NCBI RefSeq assembly: GCF_001897285.1
Contig: NZ_MKSM01000131.1
Span: 1-64,000 of the forward strand
Reading direction: 5' to 3'
Source: Nitrobacter sp. 62-23
GTDB taxonomy: Bacteria; Pseudomonadota; Alphaproteobacteria; Rhizobiales; Xanthobacteraceae
DNA: 64,000 bases
Below are positions 31,210 through 40,191 of the stretch, piece by piece (the first letter of the stretch is position 1; each line of letters starts with the position of its first letter). Position numbers and translations under genes: made by a program. The notes beneath the pieces are model-generated. The model saw only the letters and a program-made list of their open reading frames with translations, was not told the origin of the DNA and did not search any database.

Positions 31210-31911
31210 CTATCCGGCGGGAACCGCAAGATTGACGATCCTCTCACTCTGAAGCCTGCTGATCAGTTCACCGGAGTCCTTCGCGGCCTTGCCGTCGAAA
31301 CGCAACTGGAACAGGCCGCCTCTGGATACCGAAACAATCGTCGCCTGATAGGAATCGAGCAGCGCGCTGATGTCGGACATGCGCGCCTCCGGCGCGAACC
31401 GCACCAACGCTTGCGGGCCCGAATCCGTGGTCAGCCCGCGGGTCAACGGCTTGTCCGGCGCAGAGGAGGACGCGGTCTGGAACGAATGGTCTCCGTCCCT
31501 CGCCAGCATTGCGGCGATCACGCCGGCCTGAAGCAGCACTACGAGCCCGCCGACCGCGCCGCCCGCGGCCAGCATACGGGGCGAAAGTCCGGCAAAGAAC
31601 TGCGATATCCGCACCGACAGGCCACGCGACATCGAAGCGCTTCGCGCCGGTTCGGCATCGATCGCGGCGAACAGCTTTTGCATCGCGCGCGCGGACGGCG
31701 CGCCCAGGTTTTCATTCAGCGAAATGGTTTCGGCATACTCCTGCTGGATGACCAGATACTGTTTCGCGAGGACCGGATCGTGTGCAAGCGCTTCCTCGAC
31801 CCGGCGCGTGTCGCGCACGCTCAGCGTGCCGGCCGCATGCCACGGCAGCAGCGCCTCGACATCACCGGGGGCGTCCTTCACGATCTTCTTGTTCGCCGCC
31901 ATCATGGCCAA
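31210..31911 (-). CDS. Single-TM anti-sigma factor with subtilase-propeptide-like periplasmic domain
   Basis: ASD-like 'EALLPWHAAGTLSVRDTRRVEEALAHDP', TM 'MLAAGGAVGGLVVLLQAGVIAAML', periplasmic 'QALVRFAPEARMSDISALLDSYQATIVSVSRGGLFQLRFDGK...ISRLQSERIVNLAVPAG'. Confidence 0.8.
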   Translation of the reverse strand: MAMMAANKKIVKDAPGDVEALLPWHAAGTLSVRDTRRVEEALAHDPVLAKQYLVIQQEYAETISLNENLGAPSARAMQKLFAAIDAEPARSASMSRGLSVRISQFFAGLSPRMLAAGGAVGGLVVLLQAGVIAAMLARDGDHSFQTASSSAPDKPLTRGLTTDSGPQALVRFAPEARMSDISALLDSYQATIVSVSRGGLFQLRFDGKAAKDSGELISRLQSERIVNLAVPAG

Positions 31912-32471
31912 CCTCGTTCTACGCCGGCTGCCTTCAGCAGACCGGCCAATTTCTTGCGCGCATAAAACAACCGCGTCTTCACGGTGTTCTCGGGAATACC
32001 GACAATCTCTGCGACCTCTTCCACCGACTTCTCGTGGTAGTAGACAAGATCGACGATTTCCCGATGCTCAGCTGAAAGCTGCGTCAGGCACTCACGCAAT
32101 GCGTTACTCGTATCCTTCTTCTGTACCGCCACCTCGGGATCGTCGGATTGATCCTCGATCGCATTGGCGGTCTCATCGTCCAGTTCGGCGTCCTTCCTGC
32201 GGCGCAGCGCCGACAGGGCCTTGAACCGCGTGATGGCCAGCAGCCAGGTAGAGACGGCGGATCGGCCCTCGAACTTGCCGGCCTGACGCCAGACATCAAG
32301 AAAGACCTCACTGATAAGATCTTCCGCGACCTGTTCGTTTCTCACGAGCCTCAGTCCGAAACGAAACACCTTGACGTGGTGCCGCCCATACAGCACCTGC
32401 ATAGCGAGGCGGTCGCCTTGAGCGATCCGGGCGATCAATGTCTCATCCGATGCCGCCTGTGCCGCACTCAC
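31902..32471 (-). CDS. ECF-type RNA polymerase sigma factor
   Basis: Sigma2 'AEDLISEVFLDVWRQAGKFEG', sigma4 'LSAEHREIVDLVYYHEKSVEEVAEIVGIPENTVKTRLFYARKKLAGLL'. Confidence 0.95.
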   Translation of the reverse strand: MSAAQAASDETLIARIAQGDRLAMQVLYGRHHVKVFRFGLRLVRNEQVAEDLISEVFLDVWRQAGKFEGRSAVSTWLLAITRFKALSALRRRKDAELDDETANAIEDQSDDPEVAVQKKDTSNALRECLTQLSAEHREIVDLVYYHEKSVEEVAEIVGIPENTVKTRLFYARKKLAGLLKAAGVERGWP

Positions 32472-32987
32472 GGGCCGTCTCGTACAATTGGTCGGGGTTG
32501 CGGGGCTGAAGGTTCGACTGGCAACGCAAATCTTCTCAAATTGTCGGCATCGGAATCAGGCGCGAGCTAGCGGTCCTATACTACCATTTGCAACCCTAAC
32601 AGAGTTCTGAATCGATCGTCGCGGACAGGCTTTGGCCCAACGCAGGTAGCACTCTACCAAGGATGAACCCGAATCAGCGGAAAGAGCAAGATGAACGGTA
32701 AAGGGCAAGATACCCTGAATGCCTGAAAGAGGATGGTGACACAAGCCAAGCGGGCTGGCGCCGTGGTCCCATGAGCGGAAATCTCGTGAAGAAATAAGCT
32801 TTTAGCGATCCCGCCGGCCGGCCAGAAGATACCAAAGCTAAAGACTTTTCCCCCTAGATTCCCACCAAGCTGCGTCGTCCACAGGCTGTATCCGGTCCAC
32901 GCTCCTACCCGTACCGGTCCGGTCGCGACTCGGATTCAGGCGAGCAGAATATCGCTGCGTACGACGTGGGAACTCCAGGATAGAGAC

Positions 32988-34100
32988 ATGGCTTCCAAAT
33001 CGACTGCCTCCCCAGCAAGTCTGCTCGACGAACTTCAGACCGTTCTCGCCCATGGCACGGTGGCGCGGCGGGTCGAAACGCTGCGCCGGGTCACCGACCT
33101 GTTCCTGAACAACGCGGTCGACTATTCCGACGACCAGATCAGCGTCTTTGACGACGTGTTCAATTGCCTGAGCCGGCACATCGAGACCTCGGCCAAAGCA
33201 CTGCTCGCCAGACGCCTGGCTCCCATTGCCAAGGCTCCGCCACAGATCATTCACGCCCTCGCCTTCGACGATCAGATCGAGGTCGCAGCGCCCGTGCTGT
33301 CCCTGTCCGAGCGGCTCGGCGACGACGCGCTGGTTGAGAACGCCAGCAGCAAGAGCCAGGCTCATCTACTGGCCATCTCGATGCGGAGAGTCCTGAGCGG
33401 CGCGGTTACCGACATTCTGGTGGAGCGAGGCAACCGCGAAGTCGTCAGGAGCACCGTTAACAATCCGGGCGCGGAATTCTCCGAGCAGGGTTTCACGCGG
33501 CTCGTCGCCCGCGCCGAGACCGACGATGATCTCGCGGTCTGCGTCGGAAAGCGGCCGTCGATCCCGCGGCATCACTATCTGAAGCTGATCGCGAAAGCCT
33601 CCGCCTCGGTGAAGGCGCGTCTCGCCGCGGCCAACCCCGGTCGGGTGAACGATGTTTCCGCCGCCGTGAGCGAAGTGGCGCGGCAGGCCCGTTCGGCGCC
33701 CGGAGCCATCGGCGAGGATACCACCATCGCGCACGGGCTGGTCAGGTCTCTGTACGAAGACGGCCGACTCGATGAAAAGGAAGTCGCCTCATTCGCGAAG
33801 GCCGGGAAGTTCGACGAAACCAACGCCGCCATCGCCTGCCTCGCCAAAGTCTCGGTCGCCGTCGCCGAGAAAATGATGATCGAATCCAAAACCGAAGGCG
33901 TGCTCATTCTGGCCAAGGTCAGCGGGCTGTCCTGGCCGACCGTCAAAACCATCATTGCCATGCGCAAGGACCTGGCGGACATCGAAATCGCGGATATCGA
34001 TGCCGCGGAGCGGACCTATGAACGTCTGCGCCCGTCCACGGCGCAGCAGGTGCTGCGTTTTCACCGGACGCAACAGGCGGCTGACCCGAGCCCCGCCTGA
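32988..34100 (+). CDS. DUF2336-type protein
   Basis: 'TVARRVETLRRVTDLFLNNAVDYSDDQISVFDDVFNCLSRHIETSAKALLARRLAPIAKAPPQIIHALAFDDQIEVAAPVLSLSERLGD'. Confidence 0.85.
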   Translation: MASKSTASPASLLDELQTVLAHGTVARRVETLRRVTDLFLNNAVDYSDDQISVFDDVFNCLSRHIETSAKALLARRLAPIAKAPPQIIHALAFDDQIEVAAPVLSLSERLGDDALVENASSKSQAHLLAISMRRVLSGAVTDILVERGNREVVRSTVNNPGAEFSEQGFTRLVARAETDDDLAVCVGKRPSIPRHHYLKLIAKASASVKARLAAANPGRVNDVSAAVSEVARQARSAPGAIGEDTTIAHGLVRSLYEDGRLDEKEVASFAKAGKFDETNAAIACLAKVSVAVAEKMMIESKTEGVLILAKVSGLSWPTVKTIIAMRKDLADIEIADIDAAERTYERLRPSTAQQVLRFHRTQQAADPSPA

Positions 34101-34108
34101 CGCGCTGA

Positions 34109-34223
34109 ACGCCTGTTTGAAAAGTTTGCTTCCGGGTGTCCCGGGCGCGCTGCGGCACGAGGTGATGCTGCGCTGCGTCCGGGGACGGCCGGGAGATGCC
34201 CGGTGACTTTCCAACAGACTCTC
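34109..34223 (-). repeat. Dispersed repeat family C, copy 2 (short form)
   Basis: Reverse complement of the family C copy at 13873-14059 lacking its central part. Confidence 0.7.
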
Positions 34224-34348
34224 AGCCCAAACAGACTCTCAGCGCCGCGATTTCGCCACGATCGTTGAAATTCCCTTTTTTTGCCCCGGTATGGCCACGG
34301 CCGGCGTTTCTTTTGTCGACCGATCGGCTGACAAACGGGGAGATTGCC

Positions 34349-35029
34349 ATGAGTATCAAGGCCAGCGGGCGCTCGGCGTTGATCATCGCCGCGGGACTTT
34401 GGTTGGGTTTCGCGGGACCGATGCGCGCGACCGACAGCGCGGCGGAACCGGCCGGTTTGACCTCCCACACTGAAAGCGCCGGAGCACCGGTCAAGCTCAG
34501 CCCCAACAACAAGTCACACAAGCGGCACGCACGAACGCGGAAATCGACCAGGCCGGAAACGAAAGCCCACGAGACGACAGCGGCTGAGCACAGCGACAGG
34601 CGGACCCCGCTGCCGCCGGCGGTCGCCGACGCAAATGCCAACGCCGAAATGCCCGGCGGAATCGAGGATTCGCCCAAGACCGAAGCCGGTGCGCTCGCCA
34701 GCAGCGCCGGCCAGATGCTGTCCATCAACCAGGGCAATCCTGCGCCGCAAGCCGGCGATACAAACGCCGCGGCCGTTGCGGAAATCGTTTCTCCCGACGA
34801 ACTCAACGAAATCGACCGCGCCCTGATCGACGACAAGCCCGCCGAAGCTCATCTCGCTTTGGCGTCCATCGACATCGCGCCGTCGGCGAGCAGCGCCGAT
34901 TCCGCTGCGCAGGCGGTGACGGCGAGCGATAACTCCACCTGGAACCACACCTCCCTGATCGGCAAGATCTTCATCGCCTTCGGCGGCCTGCTCACGCTCG
35001 GCTCCGCCGCGCGGATGTTCATGGCCTGA
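34349..35029 (+). CDS. Uncharacterised exported/membrane protein with C-terminal TM segment
   Basis: N-terminal signal '[19 protein letters not shown]', C-terminal '[22 protein letters not shown]'. Confidence 0.6.
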   Translation: MSIKASGRSALIIAAGLWLGFAGPMRATDSAAEPAGLTSHTESAGAPVKLSPNNKSHKRHARTRKSTRPETKAHETTAAEHSDRRTPLPPAVADANANAEMPGGIEDSPKTEAGALASSAGQMLSINQGNPAPQAGDTNAAAVAEIVSPDELNEIDRALIDDKPAEAHLALASIDIAPSASSADSAAQAVTASDNSTWNHTSLIGKIFIAFGGLLTLGSAARMFMA

Positions 35030-35219
35030 TCTCGCGTTCGTACCGCCCGAAAGCCGGCCGATATTTCCGTTCTCCCCGCTGTGGTCCGCCGCCCCTCGCT
35101 GGGACCAGCGTTTGCATCGGCGTCGCAGGCCAGCGCACCTTGCGGCGTCGCTTGACCGCGGGCACATTGCCAACCGACACACATCCGTCGCGGCATGCAG
35201 CGGGAGAAGCGGGATGGCC

Positions 35220-35999
35220 ATGAGCACGTTCGAGCACATCGTCGTCGAGAGAAAGGACGCGGTCGGCATCATCAGGCTGAACCGGCCGAAAATGCTCAAT
35301 GCGCTGTCATTCGCGGTGTTTCGCGAAATCGCCGACGCCATGGACGATCTCGAGGCCGACGACGGCATCGGCTGCATCCTGATCACCGGCAATGAAAAGG
35401 CTTTCGCAGCCGGCGCCGACATCAAGGAAATGCAGCCGAAAAACTTCATCGACATGTTCAGCGAGGACTTCCAGGCGATCGGCGGCGACCGCGTCGCCAG
35501 ATGCCGCAAGCCGACCATCGCAGCGGTGAGCGGCTATGCGCTCGGCGGCGGCTGCGAACTCGCCATGATGTGCGACATCATCATCGCCTCTGACACCGCG
35601 AAATTCGGCCAGCCCGAAATCACGCTCGGCACCATACCCGGCATCGGCGGCACGCAGCGTCTGGCCCGCGCCGTCGGCAAGGCCAAGGCGATGGACCTCT
35701 GTCTCACCGGGCGGATGATGGACGCGGCGGAAGCCGAGCGATCGGGTCTTGTGAGCCGTATTGTGCCCGTCGACACACTGATGGGCGAGGCAATCGCAGC
35801 AGCCGAGAAGATCGCCTCGATGTCCCGTCCCGCCGCGGCGATGGCCAAGAGCGCTGTCAATCGCGCTTTCGAGACGACGCTGTCCGAAGGACTGAACGTC
35901 GAACGCGACCTGTTCCGTTCAACCTTCGCGCTGGAGGATCGCGCCGAAGGCATGGCGGCGTTCGTCGAAAAGCGCAAGCCGTCGAACAAGAACCGATAA
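35220..35999 (+). CDS. Enoyl-CoA hydratase
   Basis: '[17 protein letters not shown]', '[63 protein letters not shown]'. Confidence 0.95.
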   Translation: MSTFEHIVVERKDAVGIIRLNRPKMLNALSFAVFREIADAMDDLEADDGIGCILITGNEKAFAAGADIKEMQPKNFIDMFSEDFQAIGGDRVARCRKPTIAAVSGYALGGGCELAMMCDIIIASDTAKFGQPEITLGTIPGIGGTQRLARAVGKAKAMDLCLTGRMMDAAEAERSGLVSRIVPVDTLMGEAIAAAEKIASMSRPAAAMAKSAVNRAFETTLSEGLNVERDLFRSTFALEDRAEGMAAFVEKRKPSNKNR

Positions 36000-36102
36000 C
36001 CGGAAAACCCGCGTCGGCGTATCCGCTCCGGGCAGACGGCGTGATACGCGGCTTGACCGGCGTATCAATCTATCTTCGCGATATTCTTTTGAATACCGCC
36101 CC

Positions 36103-36204
36103 AGAGCCTTTCCGCTTCTGATGGAATCAGAAGCGAAACTCTATGTTTTGATTTGACGCGTTTTCTTTACGCGAACCGGTAGCCACTTCGCTTGAAAACG
36201 CTCT
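36103..36204 (+). repeat. Dispersed repeat family A, copy 4 (near-consensus)
   Basis: agagcctttccgcttctgatggaatcagaagcgaaactctatgttttgatttgacgcgttttctttacgcgaaccggtagccacttcgcttgaaaacgctct. Confidence 0.85.
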
Positions 36205-36213
36205 AACGACGGC

Positions 36214-38070
36214 TTATGTCCCGCGGCTGCGCTTCAGCGCGCCGTTGAGCAGCGCACGATAAAGCCTGTCCGAAAACCTGTTCGGATGATCGAGCCCCAT
36301 GCGCGCCAGCGCGGGCTGCATCGACGCATCGCCGGGGCGCAATCCCTCCATCAGCAAACCGGCGAGAGCCAATGGCGAGCGCGATGCATCGCGCAAGGAT
36401 TCGAGCGCGGGGATCAGCCGCTGCTCGACTTCGGTGAAATCGCTGCCGAACGGAAACGGCGGCAACAGGCCAGCCGCCTGCGCGGGCTTCAGCGCGGCGG
36501 CGATACGCGCTGGCGTATTGTCGCAATGCACTGCCGGAATCCGGTGATCGCGCGGCAGCTTTCCGGCGTCGATCGCCTGCCGCATCAACTGGTCCTGGAA
36601 ACGCGAGTCCGCGACGTTGAGCATCGCCGCGATCACCTCGGCATCCGACTTGCCACGCAGATCCGCCACGCCGTATTCGGTGACGACGATATCGCGCAGG
36701 TGGCGCGGGATAGTGCCATGACCATAGGACCAGCGGATGTTGGACACCACGCCGTGCTTCTCGCGCCGCGTCGATTCCAGCGTGAGGATCGAGCGCGCGC
36801 CCTCGAGCGCGAAGGCCTGCGCGACGAAATTGTACTGCCCGCCGACGCCGCTCACCACCTGGCCGTTGTCGAGACCGTCGGAGATCGCGGCGCCCATCAG
36901 CGTCGTCATCATGGCGTTGTTGACGAAGCGCGCATCGACGCGAGCACGGCGCCTGGCGGCCTCGTCGCCGTAAAGTTCATTGGTGAAGGACACCGCCGTC
37001 ATCTGGATGCGCGCGCGCTGCGCGGGCGTCATCTCGCGCAAGGCGCGGTAGAACGATTGCGGGCCCAGAAAGAACGCGCCGTGCAGAACCGCGCCATCGA
37101 CCTCGCGCCTGAGCACGCCGGCCTCGATCAGCCCGAGGAACGCCTCGAACACCATTTCGCTGACGCCATAAAGCCCGGTTGCGAACGGCGCGGTTTCTTT
37201 CATCGCGCTGTTCGGCGCAAGCCGCGCCGCGATGTCGCGAAAACGCGCATTATCACGGTGGCGAATAATCAGGCTTTGCGCCAGCGCATCGCCGACCTGG
37301 CCGATGCCGATCTGCAACGTGCCGCCGTCCTTGATCAGCCCCGCCGCGTGCAGGCCGATGGCGTATTTGGTATCCGACACAGGCTCGGACGGCGGCGCGA
37401 ACAGCGGAAAATCGGTCTCGGAGCTGTCCAGGATGGCGCTGAATTCGCTGGCCGGCAGATCGCCGGCGCCGGGCATGAACGGCAGTTGCGAATTGACCTG
37501 CCCCACCAGCTTGAACGACGCCCGGCCCGCGGCGCGGGCGCGCAGGAGATCGAGCGTGGTGTCGGTGTTGCAGCTCAGACTGTAGCGCGTCTCGCCGTTT
37601 ACGACGCGTTTGGCCACCAGCTGGGTGATGACGTTGAGACCACGGTCGAGGATGTAGGATGCGGCGTGGGTGTAATTGGCGGCGATGTAGTGCTGCTGGG
37701 CATAGGCGTTGCGCAGCCACTTGCCCGCCAGGAAGAAGAATTCGGTGACCTCGATGTTCGGCGGCAGTTCGCCTTTGTGCAAGGCGGCGGCGTAATCGAG
37801 GTCGGGCCAGCCGCCGAACAGGCGCTCGATCACCGGGGCGATGAATCGCTTTTCCAATTCATTCGACGGCCGCGGTTTCTCCAGCGTCAGCGCCGAGAAG
37901 AAAGTCAGGTCGAGACTGCGATCGGCTGCGGCGCGCTGGTAGAGCGCATTGATGATGTGGTTGGCCTTGCCGAGCGCGAGCGGCAATCCCACCACCAGAC
38001 GTGGACCGATGTCACGAATGATATCTTCGACGATGGCGGCAGGATCGGTGAAAATTTTGGGCATCAGCAA
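36214..38070 (-). CDS. Acetyl-CoA hydrolase/transferase family protein
   Basis: 'LQIGIGQVGDALAQSLIIRH', 'VSGVGGQYNFVAQAFALEGARSILTLESTRREKHGVVSNIRWSYGHGTIPRHLRDIVVTEYGVADLRGKSDAE'. Confidence 0.88.
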   Translation of the reverse strand: MLMPKIFTDPAAIVEDIIRDIGPRLVVGLPLALGKANHIINALYQRAAADRSLDLTFFSALTLEKPRPSNELEKRFIAPVIERLFGGWPDLDYAAALHKGELPPNIEVTEFFFLAGKWLRNAYAQQHYIAANYTHAASYILDRGLNVITQLVAKRVVNGETRYSLSCNTDTTLDLLRARAAGRASFKLVGQVNSQLPFMPGAGDLPASEFSAILDSSETDFPLFAPPSEPVSDTKYAIGLHAAGLIKDGGTLQIGIGQVGDALAQSLIIRHRDNARFRDIAARLAPNSAMKETAPFATGLYGVSEMVFEAFLGLIEAGVLRREVDGAVLHGAFFLGPQSFYRALREMTPAQRARIQMTAVSFTNELYGDEAARRRARVDARFVNNAMMTTLMGAAISDGLDNGQVVSGVGGQYNFVAQAFALEGARSILTLESTRREKHGVVSNIRWSYGHGTIPRHLRDIVVTEYGVADLRGKSDAEVIAAMLNVADSRFQDQLMRQAIDAGKLPRDHRIPAVHCDNTPARIAAALKPAQAAGLLPPFPFGSDFTEVEQRLIPALESLRDASRSPLALAGLLMEGLRPGDASMQPALARMGLDHPNRFSDRLYRALLNGALKRSRGT

Positions 38071-38140
38071 ATGGTCCGCATGTCGATCGGCGCGCTTTCC
38101 CGCCTTGCAAGCTACGGCCCTAGCCGCAGCAATACCATCG

Positions 38141-39397
38141 TCATTCGTTCAAATCCCGTGACAGCACCAGCCGGTCGCGGCGACGCGCTCTCACGCCTTT
38201 TGCTTCCAGGCCGGCAACGATGGCGCTGCCGTGCGCGGTGTCCTGCGCCTCGATCACCAGTTCGACCTCGGTCATGTTGGCGGACAGCGCGCTGAACAGG
38301 CGCTGATGCTGCACCTCGACGATGTTGCCGCGGAGTTCTGCGATGATGCAGGCGAGTTCGGCCAGCGCGCCCGGCTTGTCGGATATCTCCACCACGAGGT
38401 CGATCAGCCGGCCATCGCGCACCAGCCCGCGCATCAGGACATTGGCGAGCGTGCGCGTGTCGATGTTGCCGCCGGAAATGATCAACCCGACTTTCCGCCC
38501 CACAAACCGGGCAGGATTGCTCATCAGCGCCGCGAGCGCCGCCGCGCCCGCGCCTTCCGTCACGGTCTTCTCGATCTCCAGCATCTGGATAACGGCCTTT
38601 TCGATCAGGCGCTCCGCCACCGTCATCACCTCGATGCCATATTCGCGCAGGATCGCCAGCGGCAGCGCGCCGACATCGCGCACCGCGATGCCTTCGGCGA
38701 TGGTCGCGCCGCCGACCGAGACCGGGCGTCCGGCGAGATGCTGCGCCACGGCGGCGTAGGACTCCACCTCGACGCCGATCACCTCGACGGCCGACGCATG
38801 GTTCGCCGCCGCGATCGCGCAGCCCGCGACCAGTCCTCCGCCACCCACCGGCGTCAGGATGCAGTCGAGCGTCGGCTGATCCTCCAGCATCTCGATCGCC
38901 ACCGTGCCCTGCCCCGCGATCACGGCCGGATCGTTGTAAGGATGGACAAAGACGAGATTTTCGTCCGCGGCCAGTTGCCGGGCAAAGGCGGCGGATTCCG
39001 CCAGAATCTCGCCCTCGAGCCGAACCCGCGCCCCGAGCTTCCTCGTCCGCGACACCTTCACGAACGGCGTCGATTTCGGCATCACGATCGTGGCGGCGAT
39101 GCCGAGGTTGTGGGCGTGATAGGCGACGCCCTGGGCGTGGTTGCCGGCGGACATGGCGATGACGCCGCGCTTCGCCTCCTCAGGCGACAGCGTGAGCAGC
39201 TTGTTGGCGGCGCCGCGCTCCTTGAAGGAAGCGACGAACTGCTGGTTTTCCAGTTTTAACCAGACCTCGGCGCCGCTGATATCGGACAGCGTGCGCGAAT
39301 GAACCAGGGGCGTGCGGATCACCCGGCCGGCGAGACGGTCCGCGGCCGCCCGCAGATCCGCCGCGCCGATGGATTTGCCGTGCTCTGCATCGCTCAT
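38141..39397 (-). CDS. ilvA: Threonine ammonia-lyase with ACT-like C-terminus
   Basis: PLP motif 'ENQQFVASFKERGAANKL', 'SAGNHAQGVAYHA', 'VGGGGLVAG' and C-terminal regulatory domain; catabolic versus biosynthetic type not resolved. Confidence 0.88.
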   Translation of the reverse strand: MSDAEHGKSIGAADLRAAADRLAGRVIRTPLVHSRTLSDISGAEVWLKLENQQFVASFKERGAANKLLTLSPEEAKRGVIAMSAGNHAQGVAYHAHNLGIAATIVMPKSTPFVKVSRTRKLGARVRLEGEILAESAAFARQLAADENLVFVHPYNDPAVIAGQGTVAIEMLEDQPTLDCILTPVGGGGLVAGCAIAAANHASAVEVIGVEVESYAAVAQHLAGRPVSVGGATIAEGIAVRDVGALPLAILREYGIEVMTVAERLIEKAVIQMLEIEKTVTEGAGAAALAALMSNPARFVGRKVGLIISGGNIDTRTLANVLMRGLVRDGRLIDLVVEISDKPGALAELACIIAELRGNIVEVQHQRLFSALSANMTEVELVIEAQDTAHGSAIVAGLEAKGVRARRRDRLVLSRDLNE

Positions 39398-39725
39398 TGT
39401 CGTCCCCTGTGAGTGGTCGAACGCGGGTTTATGCTACCTGCGGGAAATTCGAAACAGGTATCGTCGGCGGCCTCGCCTTGTCCGCGCGAGGCGGAGATCA
39501 TGGAAAATAGCGGGTCCAGGCCAGATTCTCGGGGACCTCGGCTATCGCCGAAGACCGAAGGCCTGATTTCGCGCAAAAAGCATACCGGCGCATTAATATT
39601 TGCGGATGCTGCGACCACAACAGCCCGGCGTCGGGAAGCCATCACCCCGCCCGGGGGCGGGAGCGGCGCATGCAAACGGCATCCGCCGCCGCCCATGATT
39701 GACGTGCTGAACGCAAGGAGTTCGA

Positions 39726-40013
39726 ATGTCCGCCATTGATCCTTTGACCGCTGCGGGTGTCGTGCTGGCCACCGCGGCGACCGACGCCGTCTATGTGATG
39801 TTCACCGCTGCCGTCGTGGCGCGGCGGCGGGTGCCGGCGGCGACCTGGAGCAGCGTCTGGTACCTGCTCTCGTCCTTCGCCGTGATCAGCTATACCGAGA
39901 ACTGGATCTATGTGGTCTTCGCCGCGGTCGGCTCCTGGCTCGGGGCGTTCGCGACCATCACCTTCCTGCATCGCCCGCCCGGCGGGCCGCCGGTCGGCGC
40001 GTCGGCGGAGTGA
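39726..40013 (+). CDS. Small conserved integral membrane protein
   Basis: Three TM-like segments, good start context (aaggagttcgaATG). Confidence 0.65.
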   Translation: MSAIDPLTAAGVVLATAATDAVYVMFTAAVVARRRVPAATWSSVWYLLSSFAVISYTENWIYVVFAAVGSWLGAFATITFLHRPPGGPPVGASAE

Positions 40014-40057
40014 AGGGAGGAAAGACGATTTACGAAATCGTCGATCGTTCTCGCCGT

Positions 40058-40183
40058 CGTTCCGGGGCACGTCGAAGACGCGAACCCGGAATCCAGTAGT
40101 CAATAATTCTCGGATTACCGGATTCCCCGATGCGCAATTGCGCATCTGTGATCGCCGCTAATGCGGCGTCCGGAATGACGTGG
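40058..40183 (+). repeat. Dispersed repeat family E, copy 2
   Basis: 'gtcgttccggggcacgtcgaagacgcgaacccggaatccagtagtcaataattc...gcgtccggaatgacg'. Confidence 0.65.
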
Positions 40184-40191
40184 GGAGACTC

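Noticed and set aside
36286-38295. 669-aa plus-strand ORF
   Set aside because: Antisense to a well-supported acetyl-CoA hydrolase/transferase gene; Arg/His/Gln-rich composition typical of high-GC antisense frames.
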